A stretch of 64,000 bases of DNA from JBBIPZ01 sp037442505 [NCBI: Deltaproteobacteria bacterium] (lineage in GTDB: Bacteria > CALINM01): NCBI GenBank assembly GCA_037442505.1, contig JBBIPZ010000002.1:70085-134084 (forward strand), in the 5' to 3' direction. This document shows, piece after piece, positions 55,267-63,855 of the stretch (positions are counted from its first letter, which is position 1; the number at the start of each line of letters is the position of its first letter). The notes beneath the pieces are model-generated. The model had not been told where the DNA came from and did not search any database. It saw only the letters and a list, made by a program, of their open reading frames with translations. The translations under genes and the position numbers were made by a program.

Positions 55267-55971
55267 TCAAAGATTTAAGCGTTCTTTAGTTTCTTCTTTT
55301 ATCTTTTGTAGCCCCTCAATATTTTTTATAACAATAACTTTGTTAGCTACATCAATCAACCCATTTCCCTTTAATCTGCGCAAAGCCCTTGATAGAGTCT
55401 CGTTAACAGTCCCTATTTTTTTTGCCAGTTCTGTTTTTGTAAAGCCAAGATTAAGAATGATTTCATTGTTATTTTTCTTACCATTTCTAATTCCTTCTTC
55501 TAATAAAAATTCTGCAAGTCTAACATCAACAGTTTTAAGAGAAACGTTATTAACAAGATCGACCATTTTCTTTAACAACATAGAAAGACTTATGATGAGA
55601 TTAAAACTGACCTTAGGGTTATTTTCTAAAGTTTTCAGAAAACGTTTTTTTTCAAAATATATTATCTTGCTATCAAGGATTGTTTCTGCAAATGCAGGAT
55701 AATATTTGCCAATAAAAATAGCAGCTTCAGCAAATGTTTCTTTTGGATTTATTATATGCAAAATTTGTTCTCTACTATCAGGCGAAATCTTATATATCTT
55801 CACCATCCCGGAGACAAGTATGTAAAAACCCGTCGCATCGTCACCTTCTGAGAAAATAATACTTTTTTTAGGAAAATCTTTAATCACGGCACCTTGAGCG
55901 ATTTTCATTAAATCATCATCAGACAATCCTGAAAAAATAAGACACTTTCTAAGTTCAGCAATAATATCCAT
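55267..55971 (-). CDS. Crp/Fnr-family transcription regulator
   Basis: 234 residues: a cyclic nucleotide-binding fold (about 12-125, with GDDATGFYILVSGMVKIYKI) and a Crp-type winged helix (about 160-230, with FTKTELAKKIGTVNETLSRALRRL as the recognition helix region). Only one N-terminal cysteine, so no Fnr-type iron-sulfur cluster is apparent; the ligand may be a nucleotide, CO, NO or heme. Sits between an ABC exporter and the folate genes and may regulate either side. Confidence 0.88.
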   Translation of the reverse strand: MDIIAELRKCLIFSGLSDDDLMKIAQGAVIKDFPKKSIIFSEGDDATGFYILVSGMVKIYKISPDSREQILHIINPKETFAEAAIFIGKYYPAFAETILDSKIIYFEKKRFLKTLENNPKVSFNLIISLSMLLKKMVDLVNNVSLKTVDVRLAEFLLEEGIRNGKKNNNEIILNLGFTKTELAKKIGTVNETLSRALRRLKGNGLIDVANKVIVIKNIEGLQKIKEETKERLNL

Positions 55972-55978
55972 AACCCCT

Positions 55979-56737
55979 CTATTTAAAAAGTTTTTTTCTC
56001 ATTAATTTTATTGAAACCATGAAAAAAAACAAGCCGTGAAGTAATGTCAAATAGCCGTACAAATATGTTGAGACGTTGAAACCATAAAAAAACGTTCTAA
56101 AGGACTTTAGCATTATAGTCAATGGGAAGACTATATTGCTTAAAATGATTAAAATAGCAGGTAAACTTGTGATAGGAAAGAATGTCCCTGAAAAAAAAAG
56201 CATTGGGGTAAAATATAAAAAAATTGGGTAATTAAATGATTCTATATTGTTAACAACTGAAGTGAAAAACATTCCTAAAGACGAAAATGTAAAGCTTAAT
56301 ATTATTAGTAACGGCAAATAAAATAATGCTATTTTTAAAGTGATAAGCTTAAGCAAAACAAATAATAATAGAACCATTGTTCCACTGATAGCGCCTCTCG
56401 TTGTTCCCCACATAATTTCACCAACAACTACATCCTCTATACTTAATGGTGTGGCAATAATTGCATCAAAAGTCTTCTGAAAAAACATTTTTACAAAGCT
56501 TGAGTATGTAGTATAAAAGAACGAAGAGTTTAATGACGCCATAACAACAATTGCAGGCAAAATAAAAGTTCTGTAAGACATTCCCTCTATATCCCTAACA
56601 AATGAGCCCAAGCCAAAACCAAACGCAAAAAGATAAAAAAGAGGTTCAAGAAAAGGCAGAAAAAAGTTAACTATAAAAAGCTTTTTAAAAACATCAGCAT
56701 TTCTTCTCCAGACAGGAATCCACATCCACAACTTCAT
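55979..56737 (-). CDS. ABC-2 type transporter permease
   Basis: 252 residues with six membrane segments of the ABC2_membrane family (FIVNFFLPFLEPLFYLFAFGFGLG and FFSGTFFPITSLPAILIILSNIVFPLT). It forms an exporter with the ATPase encoded just upstream; the genes overlap by 4 bases. Substrate unknown; possibly drugs, lipids or polysaccharide. Confidence 0.88.
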   Translation of the reverse strand: MKLWMWIPVWRRNADVFKKLFIVNFFLPFLEPLFYLFAFGFGLGSFVRDIEGMSYRTFILPAIVVMASLNSSFFYTTYSSFVKMFFQKTFDAIIATPLSIEDVVVGEIMWGTTRGAISGTMVLLLFVLLKLITLKIALFYLPLLIILSFTFSSLGMFFTSVVNNIESFNYPIFLYFTPMLFFSGTFFPITSLPAILIILSNIVFPLTIMLKSFRTFFYGFNVSTYLYGYLTLLHGLFFFMVSIKLMRKKLFK

Positions 56738-57636
56738 TCTCTAAGCTCCCTACCTGTAAGAAAAATAAAAAGGTCTTCCAGATTGGATGGTCTAACTACA
56801 AATTTTATATCTCCACAGAGCTTTGTAAGCCCTTGAATAACTTCCATTTTTTCCTGACAATGAATATAAATCTTATCCTTATAAAACATTTTCTTACCAG
56901 GAATAGAATTTAAATCAATATCATTACAATTTTCAATCTCGACCGTTTCCCTCCCAATATAAGAATTAATTAGCTCATTAGGCGCCCCTTCTACAAGTAT
57001 TCTGCCATTATCAAGGATATATATTCTATCACAAAGCTGTTCTGCCTCTTCCATATAATGTGTCGTCAATACAACAGTTTTGCCGCTTTTTTTCAACTCC
57101 CCAATCAATTCCCATATATGCCTGCGTGCCTGAGGATCAAGCCCCGTTGTAGGTTCGTCTAACACAAGTATTTTAGGGTTATTGATAAGACTTCTCGCTA
57201 TAATTAATCTTCTCTTCATTCCACCAGAAAGATCGTTTACCTTTGCGTTTTTTCTGTCAGTAAGAGAAACAAAATCTAAAAGCTTATCTATCCTTACTTC
57301 AGCTTGTTTTTTCTTAATAAAAAAGTAACGTGAATAAACAAGCAAGTTTTCAAAAACAGTAAAATCTGGATCCAGATTGTTATCTTGTGGAACCAGACCT
57401 ATAAAAGACTTTACTTTCGATTGGCTATTATTGACATCAAAGCCAAACACACTAAGGTGACCTTCATTAAAAAAAGATGTGCAGGTGATAAGTTTAATTA
57501 AAGTTGTCTTTCCCGCACCATTAGGACCCAAAAATCCAACAATTTCTCCCTCTTTAACATAAAAATCAACAGACTTAAGCGCCTCAAAACCATCGTATCG
57601 TTTAACAATTTTGCTGCCTTCAATAATAGCCTTCAT
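56734..57636 (-). CDS. ABC transporter ATP-binding protein (ABC-2 exporter)
   Basis: 300 residues. Walker A GPNGAGKTT, signature LSGGMKRRLIIARSL, Walker B ILVLDEPTTGLD and the H-loop TTHYMEEAEQ are intact. The C-terminal ~80 residues form the regulatory extension of CcmA/NodI-type exporters. Pairs with the following permease. No promoter was identified upstream. Confidence 0.94.
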   Translation of the reverse strand: MKAIIEGSKIVKRYDGFEALKSVDFYVKEGEIVGFLGPNGAGKTTLIKLITCTSFFNEGHLSVFGFDVNNSQSKVKSFIGLVPQDNNLDPDFTVFENLLVYSRYFFIKKKQAEVRIDKLLDFVSLTDRKNAKVNDLSGGMKRRLIIARSLINNPKILVLDEPTTGLDPQARRHIWELIGELKKSGKTVVLTTHYMEEAEQLCDRIYILDNGRILVEGAPNELINSYIGRETVEIENCNDIDLNSIPGKKMFYKDKIYIHCQEKMEVIQGLTKLCGDIKFVVRPSNLEDLFIFLTGRELRE

Positions 57637-57996
57637 AATATTTAAATGATTTCATAAAAAAAAGAAAAAGTGAACTATTTTTGCCCATAAACAATGACTG
57701 GACTATATAAATTTTTAAAATAAGACTTTTGAATAACTTTAAATTTCTAAAATCCTTTTCATAATACGAGAGCAACTTTAGGTTTAAGGTAACATATTAA
57801 AAAACAGAGGCTCTAATTGCTTCTGAGGAAATCAAGGAAAAGGTCAAAATTTCTCTTTTATAGAGATTAAAAAATTAGTAAATTTTCTATGCATTCCCTC
57901 TTTCTTATAAACAAAAATCTTGTCTATTAAGGGATTATTTACAAAAAAATTCTTAGTAAAATCAGATCTAACCTGTAGAAATCTTTTTATCAGGAA

Positions 57997-58008
57997 AGGC
58001 ACTTTTAA
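57997..58008. repeat. 12-base inverted repeat, left copy
   Basis: AGGCACTTTTAA, with its exact reverse complement at 63537-63548. The two flank the glycosyltransferase cluster. Confidence 0.45.
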
Positions 58009-58030
58009 GTTAGCTTATCGCAGGTGTTAA

Positions 58031-58077
58031 ATGCAGCAAATCACAAATATAACCGGTTAAATGTGAGGATGTTGCAT
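58031..58077. repeat. Imperfect 47-base dyad upstream of the glycosyltransferase genes
   Basis: Nested inverted arms: ATGCAGCA (58031-58038) with TGTTGCAT (58070-58077, one G-U or mismatch); TCACA (58041-58045) with TGTGA (58062-58066); a central perfect palindrome TAACCGGTTA (58050-58059). It could be a regulator-binding site or an RNA stem; the TCACA/TGTGA blocks recall Crp half-sites in reversed order. Confidence 0.55.
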
Positions 58078-58144
58078 TGGTGTGATCATAACATTGTTGT
58101 TTTTTAAGCCATTTTTAAATATAATCTTTATAATAGCTAAAATT

Positions 58145-59176
58145 ATGATAGACTTTCCATTGGTAACTGTCAATATATTAACATTCAATAGAAAAAATGA
58201 AGTCATTGTTACTTTAAAAAAAATTCTAAATATTGATTATCCTGAAGGGAAGCTTGAAATAATATTGGTTGATAACGCCTCCACAGATGGAACTTCTGAT
58301 TATATTAAAGAAAATTTTCCTAATATTAAAGTAATTACTTTACCAAAAAATATTGGTATTTCTGGGTGGAATGAAGGTTTTAAAGCAGGGAGTGGAAAAT
58401 ATTTTTTGGTTTTAGATGATGACTGTCATATTGAAGGAGATACTTTAAAAAATAGTATAATCTTTTTAGAGAAAAATAAAGATTTTGGAATATTATCATT
58501 TAATGTGATTGATCCTATCACTAAATATTCCTTTACTCAGTACTTTCCCTATGGCATCTTTTCCTTTTGGGGATGTGCAGTATTAATTAAACGAGATGTT
58601 ATTGAAAAAACAGGAGGTTTTGATAGCAACATTTTTCTTTACGCACATGAAGCTGAGTTTGTTTTTAATGCTATGAAATATGGTTTTAAACACAAGGTAA
58701 TGATATCCAACTATGCATATCACAGGAAAAATCCCAAGGAAGCAATTAATAAAGGGATTAATAACAATATCTATTTTTCAGAACTTTATACATATTTTAA
58801 ACACTTAAATGGAAAGAGATTGTACTTATTTTTTATAGGTGCATTTATTGAAAGAATTTATAAAGATTTTAAAAGTATTTTAAAATTCAATTTTGATCTA
58901 ACTTTAATGAAAATTTTTTTTAATGCCTTTATCTTGGGTGAAAAATTTAAAACCATAAGAAACACTTCTATTGAAAATCTTTTCTTCTATAATGACATTA
59001 GAATAAGAGAAAAAAGTATATCTTTTTTTTTATTAAAAAGGTTCTCAAAGTTTGCATTTAGTCGCAAAAAATTCTTTTTCAAATTTATAAAAAAAAGAAT
59101 AGTTTATTATCCAGATTTTGATAGTAGTCTTTTCTTAAAATTTAAACCAGTATCAGAAAGGAAAACTTATGTTTGA
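58145..59176 (+). CDS. Glycosyltransferase family 2
   Basis: 343 residues from ATG 58145; an upstream GTG (58082) adds a hydrophobic stretch before the usual GT2 start and is less likely. PLVTVNILTFNRKNEV, VDNASTDGTSDYI and the DxD-type LDDDCHIEG are typical GT-A motifs; GGFDSNIFLYAHEAEFVFNAM follows. It probably adds a sugar to LPS or O-antigen. Very AT-rich, like the whole cluster. Confidence 0.88.
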   Translation: MIDFPLVTVNILTFNRKNEVIVTLKKILNIDYPEGKLEIILVDNASTDGTSDYIKENFPNIKVITLPKNIGISGWNEGFKAGSGKYFLVLDDDCHIEGDTLKNSIIFLEKNKDFGILSFNVIDPITKYSFTQYFPYGIFSFWGCAVLIKRDVIEKTGGFDSNIFLYAHEAEFVFNAMKYGFKHKVMISNYAYHRKNPKEAINKGINNNIYFSELYTYFKHLNGKRLYLFFIGAFIERIYKDFKSILKFNFDLTLMKIFFNAFILGEKFKTIRNTSIENLFFYNDIRIREKSISFFLLKRFSKFAFSRKKFFFKFIKKRIVYYPDFDSSLFLKFKPVSERKTYV

Positions 59177-60314
59177 TTACATTATTGTTGGTTCAGGATT
59201 AGCAGGTTCGACTATTGCTGAAAGAATAGCAAAAGTCATAAAAAAAAAGGTTTTAATTGTTGAAAGGAGAAATCATATCGGTGGAAATTGTTTTGATGTA
59301 AAAGACGAAAACGGTATTATTGTCCATAAATACGGACCACACCTGTTTCATACTGATAATAAAGAAGTTTTTGATTATTTATCAAATTTTACAGAATGGC
59401 AGTTATATCATCATAAAGTATTAGCTTTTATCGATGGCAATAAAGTGCCGATCCCCTTTAATTTCAACACATTGGAAATGCTTTTTCCTTTAACCCTCGC
59501 ACAAGAATTGCAGAAGAAACTCTTGGAAAAATTTAAATATGGTGAAAAAGTACCAATACTGGATTTAAAAAAAATAGATGATAAGAATCTTAAATTTTTA
59601 GCTCAATATATATATGAAAAAGTTTTTCTCAATTATACTATTAAGCAATGGGGCAAAATCCCGGAGAATATAGATCCGGAAGTTACAGCAAGGGTACCTA
59701 TTTTTATAGGAAGGGATGACAGATATTTTAATGATAAGTATCAGGTTGTACCTAAAGAAGGTTATATGAAAATATTTGAAAGAATGCTAAATCATCCCAA
59801 TATAAAGCTCTTACTAAATACAGATTTTGCAGAGGTATTAAAGATTGATCTGGTCACAAAGAAGGTGTATGCTTTTGGTCGAGAGTTTAAGGGAAAAATA
59901 ATATTTACAGGGATGATTGATGAGTTATTTGGGTATAAGTTTGGGAAACTTTCTTACCGTTCTCTCGATTTAGAATTTAAAACTGTTGAGAAGAATTATT
60001 TTCAAGAAGCGGCAATAGTAAATTATCCAAATGATTATAACTTTACAAGGATAACAGAGTTTAAGTATATACATAAGGTAGAGACAGACAAAACAACCAT
60101 ACTTTATGAATATCCAAAAGAGTGTAAAAATGGAGATACACCTTATTATCCATTATTTAACGAGGAAAGTAGAAAAGAGTATAGTAAGTATAAGGAATTT
60201 GGAGAATCATTTAGTAATCTAATTTTATTAGGAAGATTAGCAGAATATAAATATTACGATATGGATGATATAGTTGAAAGAGCATTAAACGTCTTCGAGG
60301 AGAAAATAAGGTGA
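59169..60314 (+). CDS. glf: UDP-galactopyranose mutase
   Basis: 381 residues. N-terminal FAD motif IIVGSGLAGSTIAERI, the family stretch ERRNHIGGNCFDVKDENG, HKYGPHLFHTDN, and C-terminal GRLAEYKYYDMDDIVERAL. Converts UDP-galactopyranose to UDP-galactofuranose, so the surface glycan probably contains galactofuranose. Overlaps the previous gene by 8 bases. Confidence 0.96.
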   Translation: MFDYIIVGSGLAGSTIAERIAKVIKKKVLIVERRNHIGGNCFDVKDENGIIVHKYGPHLFHTDNKEVFDYLSNFTEWQLYHHKVLAFIDGNKVPIPFNFNTLEMLFPLTLAQELQKKLLEKFKYGEKVPILDLKKIDDKNLKFLAQYIYEKVFLNYTIKQWGKIPENIDPEVTARVPIFIGRDDRYFNDKYQVVPKEGYMKIFERMLNHPNIKLLLNTDFAEVLKIDLVTKKVYAFGREFKGKIIFTGMIDELFGYKFGKLSYRSLDLEFKTVEKNYFQEAAIVNYPNDYNFTRITEFKYIHKVETDKTTILYEYPKECKNGDTPYYPLFNEESRKEYSKYKEFGESFSNLILLGRLAEYKYYDMDDIVERALNVFEEKIR

Positions 60315-61312
60315 TTCTTAAAAAAAATAGTGAGGCGGTTTGTGCGGTAGTTGTTACTTATAATAGAAAGAATTTACTTTTGGAATGTTTAGAAGGACTA
60401 TTAAAACAGACATATCCTATAGATGCGATTTATTTGATTGATAACGCATCCATAGATGGAACTCAGGAATTACTTTTCGAAAAGGGCTATATAAAAGAAT
60501 TGTCACCTGAAGGGATTAATCAACCCTGGGAAAAAACATTTTATATTCATTCTACGTCCAATAATCTCTTCGCCCATATTCCCATTCACTATGTTCGTAT
60601 GCATGAAAATACAGGTGGTTCTGGTGGCTTTTATGAGGGATGCAAAAGAGGATATGAAAGGGGTTATAACTGGTTATGGTTGATGGATGATGATGTGGAA
60701 CCATTGCCTGACGGGCTCAAAAATTTATTTTTTTATTCAAATCTATCAAAATGTATTCATCCCTCCCGATGTCTCCCTGATGGCAAAAGATTCCAATGGG
60801 GAGACATTATTACGAAAGATGGTAAATCAATACCTATTGACAATAATAGATTCTTAGAGGATAAAGGGAAAACTTATATGGAAATTAATACTGGCTGCTT
60901 CGAAGGGATGCTAATCCATAAGGATGTTATAGCAAAAATAGGCTTTCCTATGAAAGATTTATTTATGGTAGGCGATGATACTTTATATGGTTGGTTGGCA
61001 TCAAGACATACCAAAGTGATTTATATAAAAGATTATTGTTTAAAAAAGAAAATACTGCCTAAAAAAACAAAAAATACTTTAACAGAATACCTGCTTTTTA
61101 GGAACAGATATTACTTACTGAAGATAATAACAGGAAATTCTAATCTTCTAAAACTTAAATATTTTTTTCATGTAATAAATAAAATATTGAGCAGAATTTT
61201 TAAATATAAGTCAGGTAAGCTGGCCTTTGCAATTTTAAAAGGTTACATTGATGCTGTAAAGAATGATTTTTCAAATAATTATGTTAAGAAATTGCTATCA
61301 ATAAAAAAATGA
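60311..61312 (+). CDS. Glycosyltransferase family 2, GlfT-like
   Basis: 333 residues. CAVVVTYNRKNLLLECLEGLLKQT, IDNASIDGTQELL, NTGGSGGFYEGCKRGYERG and the metal site LMDDDVEP are characteristic of the GT2 group that includes galactofuranosyltransferases. Adjacency to glf (4-base GTGA overlap) favours galactofuranose transfer. The acceptor is unknown. Confidence 0.85.
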   Translation: MILKKNSEAVCAVVVTYNRKNLLLECLEGLLKQTYPIDAIYLIDNASIDGTQELLFEKGYIKELSPEGINQPWEKTFYIHSTSNNLFAHIPIHYVRMHENTGGSGGFYEGCKRGYERGYNWLWLMDDDVEPLPDGLKNLFFYSNLSKCIHPSRCLPDGKRFQWGDIITKDGKSIPIDNNRFLEDKGKTYMEINTGCFEGMLIHKDVIAKIGFPMKDLFMVGDDTLYGWLASRHTKVIYIKDYCLKKKILPKKTKNTLTEYLLFRNRYYLLKIITGNSNLLKLKYFFHVINKILSRIFKYKSGKLAFAILKGYIDAVKNDFSNNYVKKLLSIKK

Positions 61313-61313
61313 C

Positions 61314-62348
61314 ATGAAATTTAATTTAAAAAATATTTTAGTTATAAGGCTTGCAGGTCTTGGAGATATGCTTCTTACTCTATCAGCAATATCTCCTATT
61401 AAGAAGGTTTATCCCGAATCGAAGATTTATTTTTTAACAGATAAACTTAATCTTGATTTTCTGAAATGCTTTGATTTTGTTACTGATACCTTTGAATATA
61501 AAAGAGGTTTTAAAAATACTTTAGAAACCATTAGGTTATTAAGAGATTTAAAAATAGATGCAGTTATTAACTTTGAAAGAGCCTTCAAAAAAACATTCAT
61601 CTCTTACATAATTAAAAGTCCAATAAGAATTGGCTACGATATCTTTCCAAATAAAATATTTAACACTCAATCTTACGAGGATTTAAAAGATAATCCATCA
61701 ATACATATGCGAGAACGGTATTTTAAACTATCTAAAGGTCTTGGCTTGAAAAAATATGATTTGCAACTCAATTTCATTCCTATGGAAGATGCAATTATTA
61801 ACGTTGAAAAATTTCTAACTGATAAAAATCTTAATTCTGATAAAGATATAATCATAGGGATTAATCCTGTTACTGGTTTTAAATCAAAATATTGGACAAA
61901 TGATAGATGGGCAAAGGTGGCTGACTATCTGATTGAGAAAAAAAATGCTAAAGTAATCTTTACCTTTGGTCCTTCAGAAGAACAGTTAAAAACCTGTCAG
62001 GATATTATAAACCTCATGAAACATAAACCTATCCTTTCTTTTAAGACAACTCTCATCGAATTCGGAGCCCTATTGAAAAAGTTAGATTTACTTATATGTC
62101 TCGATTCTGGACCTTTTCATTTTGCTGTGTCTCTTGGTGTTCCAACAATATCTCTCTGGGGAAGAGGAAACTTAAAACAATGGGGACCAGAAGACAAATC
62201 CCATATTGTTATCACTAAAAATGTTCCCTGTTCTCCCTGCAACAAATTTGAATGTGAACAAGTAATATGTATGTCATCTATTACAGTTGATGATGTTATT
62301 GAAAAGATAGAACTAATTTATCCAACGTTAAAACGAGTACAAAAATGA
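61314..62348 (+). CDS. Glycosyltransferase family 9 (LPS heptosyltransferase-like)
   Basis: 344 residues. ILVIRLAGLGDMLLTLSAI at the start, GINPVTGFKSKYWTNDRWAKVADYL in the nucleotide-sugar site and LDSGPFHFAVSLGVPTISLWG are GT9 signatures. A cysteine-rich tail (CSPCNKFECEQVICM) is typical of the family. Likely adds heptose to the lipid A core. Confidence 0.9.
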   Translation: MKFNLKNILVIRLAGLGDMLLTLSAISPIKKVYPESKIYFLTDKLNLDFLKCFDFVTDTFEYKRGFKNTLETIRLLRDLKIDAVINFERAFKKTFISYIIKSPIRIGYDIFPNKIFNTQSYEDLKDNPSIHMRERYFKLSKGLGLKKYDLQLNFIPMEDAIINVEKFLTDKNLNSDKDIIIGINPVTGFKSKYWTNDRWAKVADYLIEKKNAKVIFTFGPSEEQLKTCQDIINLMKHKPILSFKTTLIEFGALLKKLDLLICLDSGPFHFAVSLGVPTISLWGRGNLKQWGPEDKSHIVITKNVPCSPCNKFECEQVICMSSITVDDVIEKIELIYPTLKRVQK

Positions 62349-63457
62349 AAAAAAAGAATCTTATGATTTTTCATCCAATAGGTAAATGGATTGGTGGGGG
62401 AGAGACAGGATTAATTGATCTTATAAAACACTTGAATCCTGAAAAATTTAATATTCAGGTTGTTTTACCGCATAAAGGACCTCTATCTGATGAACTTAGT
62501 AAACTTAATATTAGGCATCATTTTATTCATATTAGGAGATGGCATTCTGTTGAAACTAAGTTTTTGTTACCATATCTGTTGGTGAGATTAAGTTTAGTTA
62601 TTGGTGATTTTAAACCTGATTTAATATTTTGCAACTCACATGATGTAGTGCCATTTGGTGTGATTATTAAATCAATATTAAGAAAGCCAGTTATTTCTTT
62701 TATAGGGGTTGAGTTAATTAAAGAGTTAGCTGAAAAATACCTTATTCAATATTCTGATGCGGTTATAGTAAAAACAAATTGGCAAAAAAGGGAAATAGAG
62801 AAGATAAAAAAAGAAGGCGTGTATAATCTAAGAGATGGTTTTGATATCGAAAAATTTGCCATAAAGGATAAAGAATTAATCCATTCGGAACTTAAAAAAG
62901 AGTTAAATATACCCTCAAATGGCCTTCTTTTACTCAGTGTTGGAAGATTTGAAGATGTTAAAAATTTTGAATATTCAATTATTGCAGTTAAACAAACTAA
63001 TAATAAAAACGTTTATCTCTTAATAGTTGGGGCAAAGTTTGATAACTCCCTATACGAACAAAGAATTTTCAAGTTAATTAAAGAACTTGATTTTGAAGAG
63101 AATGTAAGGATTATCCCTTTTACAAAAGATTTAGCCAAATATTTTATAGGCTCACACATATTCATTCAGAGCTCAAAGAGTGAGGGACTTCCTCGCACTG
63201 TCATTGAAGCTATGCTTTATGGACTCCCTCTTATTCTTTCTGATATTGAGCCTCATAAAGAGATTCTCTGTAATGGTAAAGGATTTTTGGTGCCCCTTGA
63301 TAATTCACTAAGCCTTACTGAAAAGATAAACTTCTTTTATAACAATAAAGATTTCATTAAAGAATTTGGAGATTACAATAGGGAATCAGCTTTTAAAAAT
63401 TATGACATTGAAGTTTACATAAAAAAGGTAGAAGAGATTTTTAAAAGGTTAGGCTAA
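62345..63457 (+). CDS. Glycosyltransferase family 4
   Basis: 370 residues, GT-B fold. N-terminal WIGGGETGLIDLIKHL (GGAE-type), LLSVGRFEDVKNFEYSI in the Glyco_trans_1 domain, and the C-terminal E-x7-E-type SSKSEGLPRTVIEAMLYGLPLILSD. Final gene of the cluster; overlaps the GT9 stop by 4 bases. Confidence 0.92.
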   Translation: MKKKNLMIFHPIGKWIGGGETGLIDLIKHLNPEKFNIQVVLPHKGPLSDELSKLNIRHHFIHIRRWHSVETKFLLPYLLVRLSLVIGDFKPDLIFCNSHDVVPFGVIIKSILRKPVISFIGVELIKELAEKYLIQYSDAVIVKTNWQKREIEKIKKEGVYNLRDGFDIEKFAIKDKELIHSELKKELNIPSNGLLLLSVGRFEDVKNFEYSIIAVKQTNNKNVYLLIVGAKFDNSLYEQRIFKLIKELDFEENVRIIPFTKDLAKYFIGSHIFIQSSKSEGLPRTVIEAMLYGLPLILSDIEPHKEILCNGKGFLVPLDNSLSLTEKINFFYNNKDFIKEFGDYNRESAFKNYDIEVYIKKVEEIFKRLG

Positions 63458-63536
63458 TTTTCTCAATTTAAAAGGTCTTTAAATTATATTAGATAACCTG
63501 GATAATTATGAAAAAATTACGTTTTGAATCCTTTAT

Positions 63537-63548
63537 TTAAAAGTGCCT
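63537..63548. repeat. 12-base inverted repeat, right copy
   Basis: TTAAAAGTGCCT, the reverse complement of 57997-58008, about 80 bases after the last glycosyltransferase gene. A 6-base hairpin (CCTATC/GATAGG, 63546-63564) overlaps it. Confidence 0.45.
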
Positions 63549-63573
63549 ATCTTGCCAGGATAGGGAAAAAATC

Positions 63574-63604
63574 TTGACAAAAGACTGTATTATAGATGTA
63601 TAAT
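63574..63604 (+). promoter_or_regulatory. Promoter of the tRNA gene
   Basis: TTGACA (63574-63579) and TATAAT (63599-63604) with a 19-base spacer; TGTATA at 63597 would give 17. Transcription would begin about 12 to 15 bases before the tRNA. Confidence 0.65.
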
Positions 63605-63621
63605 AATTCTCTAAACAAAAT

Positions 63622-63695
63622 GGGCTCATAGCTCAGCTTGGTAGAGCCACCGGCTCATAACCGGTCGGTCCCTGGTTCGAATCCAGGTGAGCCCA
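63622..63695 (+). tRNA. tRNA-Met (CAT anticodon)
   Basis: 74 bases. Acceptor stem GGGCTCA with TGAGCCC, discriminator A, no encoded CCA. D-arm GCTC/GAGC, anticodon stem ACCGG/CCGGT with loop CTCATAA (anticodon CAT), T-arm CCTGG/CCAGG with TTCGAAT. A paired G1-C72 and lack of the three G-C pairs in the anticodon stem exclude an initiator tRNA. An Ile-CAT (lysidine) tRNA is the alternative but the body resembles elongator Met. Confidence 0.93.
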
Positions 63696-63820
63696 CTTTT
63701 TGATTATGTTTTCGAGGAGGCAGTTATTAGAAACATTTCTGGCATTTTAAAACTTGCCGATGAACACACCTTTAAATTTGAACTTAGCTATGAAATGAAA
63801 CCTAAATCTATATCTGTAAG
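63696..63820. other. Spacer with a possible orphan coding remnant
   Basis: A GAGGAGG site at 63714-63720 precedes a frame reading IRNISGILKLADEH and on through the terminator, but without an ATG, GTG or TTG start. It may be a gene remnant or chance. Confidence 0.3.
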
Positions 63821-63848
63821 ATGCCCCTTTTTGGGGCATTTTTTTTAC
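63821..63848 (+). terminator. Intrinsic terminator
   Basis: ATGCCCC, TTTTT loop, GGGGCAT, then a run of T. Ends the tRNA transcript before the next gene. Confidence 0.85.
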
Positions 63849-63855
63849 TAACAAT

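Larger units (their letters stand above)
57637..58144. other. 508-base intergenic region before the polysaccharide cluster
   Basis: AT-rich, no open frame supported. It holds a small TCTC/GAGA hairpin near 57850-57870, a 12-base element AGGCACTTTTAA at 57997-58008 that recurs inverted at 63537-63548, and a 47-base imperfect dyad at 58031-58077. Divergent promoters for the ABC genes and the glycosyltransferases must lie here but no clean -35/-10 pair stands out. Confidence 0.6.

Noticed and set aside
63622-63695. Initiator tRNA-fMet
   Set aside because: G1-C72 is paired and the anticodon stem lacks three consecutive G-C pairs, so it is an elongator-type tRNA.
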